This document shows positions 55,531 to 64,000 of a DNA stretch of 64,000 nt, piece after piece; the stretch's first letter is position 1; the number at the start of each line of letters is the position of its first letter. Location: NCBI GenBank assembly GCA_012064415.1, contig SSNU01000021.1, forward strand, positions 275,858 through 339,857, written 5' to 3'. Made by a program: the position numbers and the translations under genes. The notes below the pieces were generated by a model that did not search any database, had not been told where the DNA came from, and saw nothing but the letters and a program-made list of their open reading frames with translations. The DNA comes from Gyrodactylus bullatarudis. Taxonomy: Eukaryota > Platyhelminthes > Monogenea > Gyrodactylidea > Gyrodactylidae.

Positions 55531-56927
55531 TTCGGAGGGATGTACTACAAACAGATAGATGGCGTGGCGATGGGAAGCCCAATTGGTCCTCTGATAACTG
55601 ACATTTGTCTGGCCTCACTTGAGCATACCTCAATGAAACCCATAATTGACAGCTCCCGCCTGTACATTAGATATCTAGATGACACGTTTCTTTTGATCAA
55701 CGAAGAATGCAACATAAAAGATGTTTCCAGAGATCTAAACAGTATACATGTGGACATTGAATTCACTCATGAATGTGAGAATAATGAAACTCTAAGCTTT
55801 CTACAATTAGAAGTCATTCGGGAAGGAAAAATTGCCAAGACAAAAATTTATCGGAAAAAGAATGCCCCCTCACAGTTCCCCTAAAGAATACAATAAAGGC
55901 GTTGTGAGGAATGAATACCTAAATATCGAGCGCTTAGTTTCAGCAGAATTTTTGAAGGAAGAAAGAAATGAACTCAAGTCCCTTTTAATGAGAGATGGTT
56001 ACCCTGAATCATTCATAGAGAAGCACGCCCATGCAAGACCAGGATGTAAAGAGCCTGAAAATGAAGAGGAGCACATTTATTTAAAATTTCCTTTCAAAGG
56101 AGATACCTGCAAAACGATCCTAAACAGCAAATTGGCCCACATAACAAAGCAGACGTTCCCAGGAAGAAGGCTCCAAATCATACAAAAGACTACCAAACTC
56201 TTGAACGGACAGAACAAGGATCCAATTCCGAAGCTGAAGAAAAAAGGAGTTATTGATCTTTTCACCTGTTCATGTGGTCCAAAGTATGTCGGCCAAACAT
56301 CGAGAACTTCAGGCGAGAGAGTAAAGGAACATCTTAGGCCCAAACACAACAGCGCAGTGCAGAATCACCTCCATGAGACTGAACATCTATCGAATGAGGA
56401 AAGTTTTACCATCCTGTACCAAGTCAACCAAAGCTTATCTTGTCGTGCGAGGGAAAAAGATTTATCAAGTGCGGAAGATCATTTCATATCAAAGCTCAAA
56501 CCTGATCTTTGTGTACAGAAAGTTATTGCATCGAACCTCGGCATAACAGGCAGAGATAGGTTTATCAAAGGGAAACAAATAGCCAAAAATCGAGAAAATT
56601 CTCAAGCCCCTACCCCCATTAAAGTTCAGTTCAACTCAAAACACAAGTGTGAATCAAGTTGAAAACTAAGAGAAGTTGGCTGTAGCCAATAATCACCACA
56701 CACAAGTGCAGAGTTCAGTCCTAGCAACAAGCGTTGAGTTGGCAAAATGTGAAAAATCCGAGAAGTCAACAGTAGTTGATAATCAAATCAAAAGCCAACC
56801 TGCAATTAACACTAGGGTAGATTTGACCAATAAACCCTCAATTAAGCGAAAACGGAAGAGAAACAGTGGCCAGTTACTAATGGATGAATTCTTGAAAGGC
56901 CCTAATCTACTAAAGAGGCAGAAGTAA
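55531..56927 (+). pseudogene. Penelope-like element: RT C-terminus, GIY-YIG and basic tail (best copy)
   Basis: Truncated at the 5' side. RT: VAMGSPIGPLITDICLASLE, YIRYLDDTFLLI (catalytic Asp pair), FTHECENNETLSFL (55540-55884). A frameshift near 55860 leads to the frame ending at 56662: NEYLNIERLVSAEFLKEE, FPFKGDTCKTILNSKLAH, FPGRRLQIIQKTTKLL, then the GIY-YIG domain (GVIDLFTCSCGPKYVGQTSR, R-x6-VKEHL, NHLHETEH, SSAEDHFISKLKPDLC). After TGA 56660-56662, a third frame to 56927 gives NQIKSQPAIN and KRKRNSGQLLMDEFLK. The enzyme would nick and prime at the target. It is followed by a ribozyme-bearing repeat. Confidence 0.88.
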
Positions 56928-57017
56928 GGATTGCCAGTGCTCTCCCGCATCCCAAATTGAGGGATCTCTTTAACCAATGGAAGAGCAGAAAATATTGTAT
57001 TGAAAAAATTTAAAATT

Positions 57018-57072
57018 TACACCGGGGTTGATTCTGAAGAGACCCGGCGAAATAAAACGTTTATCACTTATT
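57018..57072 (+). ncRNA. hammerhead ribozyme, class 1
   Basis: CCGGGG upstream, CTGAAGA (57033-57039), GACCCGGC, GAAA (57049-57052), TAAAACGTTTATC. Stem III is a perfect 5 bp with loop ACG, and CCGGG pairs with CCCGG. Stem I carries mismatches. An ATG (57098) opens MNPNQNSNILDEVRQYYRS. Confidence 0.75.
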
Positions 57073-57510
57073 ATTCGCTTGTTTTCTAATCTTCCTAATG
57101 AATCCAAATCAGAATAGTAATATCTTAGATGAAGTTCGACAATATTACCGTTCTAAAGTCTGTCTACCTATATCAATATTCATTAAAATTTCCCGATAAG
57201 AAAGACCAATGCAGTACATTATCCCTTAAAGTCCCACTGGGTTATTTCTATCACATATCATTTTAGTAACTCATTATTATTTTTGGGCTGCTGACCTGGA
57301 GTTAAGAACAAACGGAAGATTTGTTTTGGTGAATAAAGCTTTATACATAAATATTTATACATGAAATAATTTTGGGAAAAACTTCGCTGAAAAACTTCTC
57401 AGGCCCATTTTAATCCTTTTATGGTATTAGAACACATTTTGATTTTATAAGTCTATTTAGAAACTAATCAAGCCTAAGATAAAATATATTTTTTTAAATA
57501 AATTGAACCC

Positions 57511-57680
57511 TGATATAACCCTTGAATTTATAATTATTCCTTTAGTTAAACAAAATATACCAAGAAGAGGACGCGGTGGATTCAATTCGAATTCAAGAGA
57601 TACAACACGATATTATCCTAACTCCAGATACTCAAGATATTAAACCTATTTATAGTAAATACTTAATAAAAGTTATTCGT
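57511..57680 (+). repeat. 5' LTR of Gypsy element, 3'-truncated
   Basis: Begins TGATATAACC after the target duplication AACCC (57506-57510) and matches the 3' LTR through gttattcgt (57680). The last 45 or so bases of the LTR, the primer-binding site and gag are missing: the sequence jumps straight into pol. Confidence 0.85.
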
Positions 57681-57689
57681 TTAAAAGAA

Positions 57690-59695
57690 AAATATGGAAG
57701 ATGTCCTAGCAACGTTATCAGGAGGGAAATTCTTCTTCGTAGTTGATTTGACGGAAGCATTTCTACAAATTCCTCTAGAAGAGAATAGTAAACCTATTAT
57801 GACAATTAATACTCATTTGGGATTGTACCGGTTCTCTAGATTATGTTATGGAGTAAAGACAGCTCCAGCAATATGCCAACATATCCTAGATAAGGTTACG
57901 GTAAATATGCGTAACATAAAGACATATATGGATGACATCCTCGGATTTGCCGAAACAGAAGAAGAGTTAGAAAAAATATTAATCGAACTCTTCACTAGAT
58001 TGAACAAATTCGGGTAGAAAGCAAACTTAGGAAAATCTAAATTTTTTCAAACTGAAATTAAACTTTTGGGTCACATCATTGATTCTAAAGGTCGTCGCCG
58101 TCCAGATCCTATGAAAGTAGAAGTTTTTAAACGCATGAAAATTCCTAAAAATCTTAAAGATTTAATGACCTTTATGGGCATGGTAACTTATTACAGCCCA
58201 TACATGCCTGAGACTTATAAGTATTCACCGACACTAACAAAACTCCTACATAAAGACTCAAAATTCAACTTTAACAAAGAGGCTTTCTGGGCCATAAAAG
58301 ATCTTATATCAGCTAATATCACATTTTAACTTAAATTATACTACTATTCTGGCAGCTGATGCCAAAGACTATGCTATAGGTGGAGTCCTTATGCCAAAAG
58401 ATGAAGAAGGAATAATCTCACCAGTTTTCCATATGCACCAAACCTTAAATTCTTCTCAAAGGAAATATAGTCAGATAGAGAAAGAAGGGTTTGCATTAGT
58501 TACCGCTATGCAAAGATTCTCCAAATTCCTAGCAGGTGGTAAATTTATTCTCCAAACTGATCATAAACCTTTACTGAATATTTTTAAACCTAATGATATT
58601 GCTCAATATACATCTTTCAGATTACAAAGATGGGGACTCATTCTAGCAAACTTCGATTTTGTAATAGAACATATAGGTACTAAAAAATTCGGAATGGCTG
58701 ATGCTCTATCTAGGTTAATAGAAGAATCTAAAGATAAATCTGAAGACATTGTCCTTGCGAATATAAATCACTTAGAGATAGAAACTATGAGTGTGTTTCA
58801 AACTCACGTAAAAGAGTTACCAGTTACTTTTAAGGAATTACAAGAAAATACTAAAAATGATGACTTACTAAGGAAAGTAAAGGAATACTTACGATATGGT
58901 TGGACTAAAAAGATAACTGACAAGAATCTGAAACAATTTCATAGCCGAAGAGATGAATTATCGGTAATAGAAGATTGTCTAATGTTTTGAGATAGGTTAG
59001 TATGTCCTAAAAACCTCATCCCCAAATTACTTAGAAAAATACATTCAGGACATCAGGGTACCAGCCGAATGATCCAAAGAGCTAGATAATACGTATAATA
59101 GCCGAAAATGTGACCAAATCATGTACGAATGTATACAAAATCCTTGAAAAACTTGAAAAAAATCAACGTATCCTTTTCAGGTCCCATTTATGGTTTCCAC
59201 ATTCTCGTTATAATATACAGTTACAGTAGATGGTTAGAAGTTGAACTGATGAAAAGAACTGAAACATCAGATGTTATAATAATTTTAGATAAACTAATAG
59301 CAAGTAGAGGCAGATCTGAAATTATAGTGTCTGACAATGGACCACAATTTAGAACCGAGTTCGAAGAGTGGTGTAAAAGCAAAAGCATAAATCCCTTAAA
59401 ATCACCCCCTTACCTCCAACAAAGCAATGGGTTAGCAGAAAGATATGTTGATACTGTTAAAAGAGCCTTCAAGAAAATGGACTCTAAAAATATATTTACT
59501 GAACTGAATATTTATTTGGAGGTATACAGAAGTACTCCAAGAAAATATTTATATAATAAGTCACCCTCCGAAGTAATGTATGGAAGGAAGATAAGAAATG
59601 ACTTAGAATTGTTAAAACCACCTCAAAAGAAAAAACTTAAATCTTCAAAATTTAATATATATGATGAAATCTGGTACTTAGCATATGGCATATGA
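57690..59695 (+). pseudogene. Ty3/Gypsy pol: RT, RNase H, integrase
   Basis: RT: FFVVDLTEAFLQIPLEE, LCYGVKTAPAICQHILDK, YMDDILGFAE, then a stop at 58015; FFQTEIKLLGHIIDSKGRR, to a stop at 58327. RNase H: AADAKDYAIGGVL, YSQIEKEGFALVTAMQRFSK, LQTDHKPLL, FGMADALSRL, to a stop at 58988. Integrase: HHCC remnant KIHSGHQGTSRMIQRAR, then the core VSDNGPQFRTEFEEW, YLQQSNGLAERYVDTVKRAF (59129-59695), all in recognisable order. Gag, protease and the start of RT are absent by deletion. The integrase start region around 59085-59128 is broken by stops. Not functional. Confidence 0.9.
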
Positions 59696-59699
59696 TAAA

Positions 59700-60132
59700 T
59701 GGAAGAAAGGTGTAATCATAAAAACTGATGGAATGATATATGAAATAAAGAATGAAAGAAACGATGTCAAAATAAGTCATGAAAATCAAATAAAATTAAG
59801 AGAAAATTGGAAATATGAAGAAGAATATTCAATCTACAAAAAGAAGGAAATCTGAGGTAACATCAAAGACTCAGAAAAATGTTGATAATACTAAATTAAC
59901 ATCAAAGAGTCAGAAAGATAATGAGAGTAAAGAAAAAAGATCTCCTAGGATGTCAGATCGTAGAACACATAGAAATCCAAAATATTTTTATTCACAAAAC
60001 TTCAATTATTAACTTTACATTAGTATAAACTAACTAACGTATGATTCTAAAATTATCTAATGACAAAAACTATCAAAGCTATTTAAGACTATAAGTGATA
60101 AGAATTTTAAATTCTTCTAAAAAGGGGAGAAA
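59700..60132 (+). other. Gypsy integrase C-terminal remnant and polypurine tract
   Basis: 59815-60012 encodes a Lys/Ser-rich tail (SKSQKDNESKEKRSPRMSDR). The purine run aaaaaggggagaaa (60119-60132) directly before the 3' LTR is the polypurine tract that primes plus-strand synthesis in LTR retrotransposons. Confidence 0.75.
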
Positions 60133-60356
60133 TGATATAACCCTTGAATTTATAATTATATTTATTCCTTTAGTTAAACAAAATATACCAAGAAGAAATG
60201 GTTTCAATAGTCGTGGTGGAGGAAGCGGTGGATTAAATTCGAATTCAAGAGATACAACACGATATTATCCTCTAGATACTCAAGATATTAAACCTATTTA
60301 TAGTAAATACTTAATAAAAGTTATTCGTGTTAATGTCGAATTCTCCAATTATATCA
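60133..60356 (+). repeat. 3' LTR of Gypsy element, complete (224 bp)
   Basis: Starts TGATATAACC, ends TTATATCA (TG...CA) and is followed by AACCC (60357-60361), identical to the 5 bases before the 5' LTR. It contains a short Gly/Ser/Asn-rich frame (SRGGGSGGLNSNSRDTTRYY), probably fortuitous. Confidence 0.9.
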
Positions 60357-60599
60357 AACCCTTTCGATACCAGAGGTCATATATGACTTTTTTCAATTAT
60401 TTTGGAACATTTTTTCATGATTATTTTGCGATAGTATATCACAAACTATCTTAGTTTGCTATCATGCTATATTTTTGCTAGCCAGGCATAAGAATGCCAT
60501 AGATATTTGAACTTTTACCGAAGGAAGTAGAATTCCTTAATTCATGATTCTTTTTGATCGAAATTATTAAACTTATCAATGTTCAGATATAATAAGATT

Positions 60600-61700
60600 A
60601 GTTTCCGTAGAAGCTAAATAGTTAATCGAAAATCATGCGAAACAAATATATTTGATTTTCTAAACTATGTCTCACTTCTCGAGAAAGAAAAAAAGAAATC
60701 CATTGTCATCTACATTGATTTATCTAAAGCTTTCGACAAGATTTATATTCATAAAATCATTGAAATATGTCATGAATATGGCATATACTCATATCTTCTT
60801 AATATGTTAATACAATAACTTACTAAACGTAGGCAATTTGTTTCTCATGAAAACAAAGATTCTACTCCCAAACTAATTACTTCTGGAGTTCCACAAGGCT
60901 CTAGAGTTGGACCTCTACTGTTCAATATTGTATTCTCAAAAATCAATGTTGACGGAGCTAAGATTTTTAAATATGCTGATGATTTGAAAATAGTTTTCAG
61001 TTTTGATGATTTTATCGATATAAATTTTATAAACTCGTCATTAAAATCCCTTACAAATGATCTGTTAACTCTGGGGCTTAGCATAAATGAAACTAAAACA
61101 TTCTACATGACTCCTTTCAAAACAACTCCTATCAACAATAATATATGTATTAATGATAAAATTATAAACCCCAAATTCACAGTTCGTGATTTAGGAGTTA
61201 AATACAATAATTTTCTTGATTTTACAGAACATTATAAGGAAATCTATAGGTCTTTTGTCAGCAGATGTATACAAATACACAAATGTATCAAAAATGACTT
61301 TATGAAGGTATTCTTATTGTATACAAAAAAGGGACATGTAGATTAAATGTAATTCATAATGAACGATTAACTGATATAAATTGATTGTTTCAAGAAGAGA
61401 AACAATATAAATGAAGAGAAACTAATGAACAGATTGTTACAAAATACTATTTATCTTCATAGGGTATAATGCCTGACCGTAAATTACAAATGCTTTGATA
61501 CTAGTTATCATATATGTACCAACTCTTTATCAACGAAAGAAAGAAAAAGAAAAAAACATATTAACAAGATACATTTATTTTATTATTCTTATATAAAAAC
61601 ATAGAGTTATAAATATTAAATTATTATACATATTTTTTGAGAAGATCAATTTCTATCAACTTTTTTATATGAAAATGAAAATTGTAAAGCAGAACATATG
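60600..61700 (+). mobile_element. Non-LTR retrotransposon, family A, copy 2
   Basis: RT with several stops: KKKSIVIYIDLSKAFDKIYI, SGVPQGSRVGPLLFNIVFSK, AKIFKYADDLKIVFSF (catalytic YADD intact), LGVKYNNFLDFTEHYKE, IQIHKCIKNDFMKVFLLYTK, ending about 61345. The 3' part shares the GTAAAGCAGAAC segment with copy 1 (near 61683). 5'-truncated. It preserves the catalytic motif lost by copy 1. Confidence 0.85.
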
Positions 61701-63820
61701 TGTTGTATCAATATCTAGGTTATTTTGTAATAAGATAGAATGAAATTTAAAAGATATCCTTTTTGACATTTATTGAGTCTTTGAAACAATTAACTTTCAA
61801 ATAAATCCCTTCGTTGGCAAAGTTTCACTCTAAATTACTCACCAGTAGATGGGAATTTCAATATAAATAACATCCTGATGAAATTAAGTGTAAGAAAAAA
61901 AATTTTGTCCCAGTAAATTTTTTTTATCATCACATTTTAGGTAATTCTGTGAGAGAATTAAGCCTGAAACTTTATTCGTTCAGCTTTATTCGTATCGAAA
62001 GGGTTAAAAAAGATTTAGTGCATGCATTTAAAAAGTAAAAGCTTGACACATGACATGCGAAAGGTATAGATTTTTCTACTTGTATAGATTCAATATAGTA
62101 TAGTTTACAATAAGCTCATTTAAATATAGTTTGACTTGGTAGCAGAAATTAATTATGGTATTTGAGAATATCCAAAATTTTTACGGCTCCATTGATTGTA
62201 ATTATCATATCCATAGCCCTCTATTCATAGGATTAATCCCAAAAATGAAAAATATTTTTAATAATTAAATTCTCTTAGCAATTTAAAATAACCATCTTCT
62301 AAATATTTTTAGTCGCCGCTGAATCTGTATTTTGTAGACCAATCGGATGGCATGATACTTTGTGGAATTTCCTGTTAGATATTTTATTCATGTTGGATTT
62401 TAATTTTATCATTTTGTAAAATCTCTGAAATACTTTTATCTAACAGCTGCGAAAATGAAATCGAATATTGTTTAGAATAAATTTATTTGAAAAGAATTAA
62501 AATTTCTTGAAATTATCTAATCATGAAGGAATTCCTGGAAAATGATGATTTTAAATTATTTGAGTTGACATTCTAACTATTCCTTCGGATTTATTATTTC
62601 CAGCAATTTTATTTATTTTTTATCTTATTCTGTTTACTTAAAAGTAGTTTATGTAAGATTTCTTTGGTAAATTCACAATAAATTTTTATTTAAAACCTAT
62701 TATCGTAAATAATAACATTTTTTTGTTTGAAATTAAAATTAAGTAAATTATCATTCCATACCTATGTTTCATGTTAAAGATGAAATAATTTTTAAAATGA
62801 TTTACCTATTCAAATCGATTACTATAGTAATTCTAGAAATATAGCTATAATTCTTAGCTATATTACCTTATCTGTCGATTTAACTTTGTTAATTAGGTTA
62901 TTTGGTTTATCTTTTCAACTCTAACGAATATGAAAAGCTTACGATTTTTTAATTTTTGTAATATTTTTCTTCTTCCTGAGGGTTATATAACGTTTTAGGA
63001 ATGTTATTATAGATAATAGGACAATAAAATCTAGTATTTATTTTTCTAATTAAAAAATACTGTATTATAAAAACAATATATTTGCTTAGAAGATTTCCAT
63101 AGGCATCCATATATATTATTATTTTATATAAATGATAAAAACATAAATCTTACCTCTTTTTGACAAAATGTTTTTTCTCATCAGCAATTCTCCTGATATA
63201 AATTAAATTTAGTAATATTAGAAATATTTTTTTAAATAAAGCAAACTGTTGTGTTGGGATCCACCTGAGTTTTATACTATTTCGGGCTTCATACTCTCAA
63301 ATTCTCCAACTATCGAGTTTTTAGATCAAATTTTAAGGCTTACCCCTCGCGAAGTGTACTTCAAGCTATTTAAACTAAAAATTGAACCTTACATTTATGA
63401 CCTTGCAATAGAATTATATACAGTCGATATTTTTATTAAAATATTTAGCTCACTATGATGATGCAAATGTTTCTTTTCCGAAGCTTGTTTCTCCGGAGGT
63501 CCATGATTTTTTTCTAAAAATTATCCATTCATATATATGATTTATTGTAACTGAGTGATTCAGTATTTAATTCATAAGCTCATGATGAAGTTTAAAGAAG
63601 ATAAAGAGAAGTTTAAACGATAAAAGAAATACTAACTCAAATTATCTGCTGTATTTTCGAATAGAGGTATAAATTATTTAGAATTTAATGATAAATGTTT
63701 GTGTTATTTGAATAACAATAATGAGAGTACTCATTCTCAGACAGAATAATCTCTATTCATTATTACAAACACTTTGGCATATTAGTTTTCTACTTTTGTT
63801 AATTGTGAAAAATGTTCAAT
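61701..63820. other. no gene seen
   Basis: AT-rich. A 69-residue open frame (63249-63458) has no motif, repeat partner or splice context. No inverted repeat recognised. Confidence 0.45.
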
Positions 63821-63821
63821 A

Positions 63822-64000
63822 CACTGCTCGAAAAAAAAAAAATTTTTTTTAGAGTTGGAAAAAAATAAGCGTGTTTTTGTTCAAAATTTTACGCTGATTT
63901 CGAATATGTAATTTGTTTCATCAATTTCGGCTCAAAAACATGACTTATGGTTCACTAAAGTGTTATTGACAATTTTAGTAACCACGTAGTAACTAAATAG
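63822..64000. mobile_element. left end of a second Merlin element (cut by window edge)
   Basis: CACTGCTCGAAA at 63822 followed by sequence matching 19808-19978 (gctgatttcgaatatgtaat, gacttatggttcactaaagt, gtaaccacgtagtaactaaa). Same family as the 19.8-kb element. The rest lies beyond the window. Confidence 0.85.

Noticed and set aside
55545..56349. Minus-strand open frames opposite the PLE
   Set aside because: They are shadows of the RT and GIY-YIG coding frames.
63249..63458. 69-residue open frame
   Set aside because: No splice sites, motif, paralogue in the window or codon bias; expected by chance in this length.
1..64000. CRISPR array, bacterial operons, rRNA
   Set aside because: No regular direct repeats with unique spacers, no Shine-Dalgarno-spaced gene runs and no rRNA-like GC-rich blocks were seen.

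Overview
This is an AT-rich, intron-bearing eukaryotic (metazoan-type) window built mainly from transposable-element layers around a minus-strand gene cluster. Evidence for a eukaryote: many short GT-AG introns (about 45-80 nt), hAT, Merlin, pogo/Tigger, Mutator-like, piggyBac-type and Ty3/Gypsy elements, APE-type non-LTR retrotransposons, and Penelope-like elements (PLEs) with GIY-YIG endonucleases. I cannot name the species. The micro-exon genes and the PLE/Merlin load fit an invertebrate such as a flatworm, an aphid-like hemipteran or a small crustacean, but this is a guess. No rRNA, tRNA or CRISPR array was seen. The main non-transposon content is a tandem family of minus-strand genes I do not recognise. 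Gene A (about 4.6-13.8 kb) and gene B (about 30.0-49.0 kb) have the same exon plan. A very basic N-terminal part is split into micro-exons of 12-60 nt (15, 15, 18, 42, 15 nt in the same order in both genes). Then come one RGRSRIKK-plus-acidic exon and five repeats of a roughly 100-residue domain. Each repeat is cut into four exons: 30 nt, 134-140 nt, 27-30 nt and 105-130 nt (253 nt in one case). The domain signature is KWRGxN ... VEIPxTxDMTYEDLK ... YQxIGxxxDxxNKK(L/I)VxFGMPKK. A third, partial member (gene C) lies at 50.9-52.0 kb. This is the strongest candidate for an undescribed system. Layout: 0-3.5 kb, decayed hAT transposase plus a duplicate of its C-terminus. 4.6-13.8 kb, gene A, with a PLE relic in one intron and a Mutator-like element nested inside an older pogo-type relic in another. 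15.4-18.1 kb, non-LTR retrotransposon A with a TA-flanked MITE inside. 19.8-22.5 kb, a near-complete Merlin (ISXO2-type) element. 23.7-24.9 kb, PLE endonuclease copies and a ribozyme. 25.1-25.7 kb, MITE. 26.9-29.4 kb, pogo/Tigger element with exact TA flanks. 30-49 kb, gene B, broken up by a PLE with inverted terminal repeats, non-LTR retrotransposon B carrying a MITE, a piggyBac-type MITE and an HTH transposon relic. 50.9-52.0 kb, gene C. 52.7-53.0 kb, a near-perfect 178-bp palindrome carrying two ribozymes. 54.4-57.2 kb, transposase relics and the best PLE copy. 57.5-60.4 kb, a Gypsy element with matched LTRs and a 5-bp target duplication. 60.6-61.7 kb, a second copy of retrotransposon A. 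63.8-64.0 kb, a second Merlin end. At least a dozen hammerhead-ribozyme motifs (two sequence classes) mark PLE terminal repeats. In most intact copies a segment upstream of the catalytic core is complementary to the stem-loop II segment, and the paired bases change together between copies. All exon boundaries, pairings and frames were worked out by eye.
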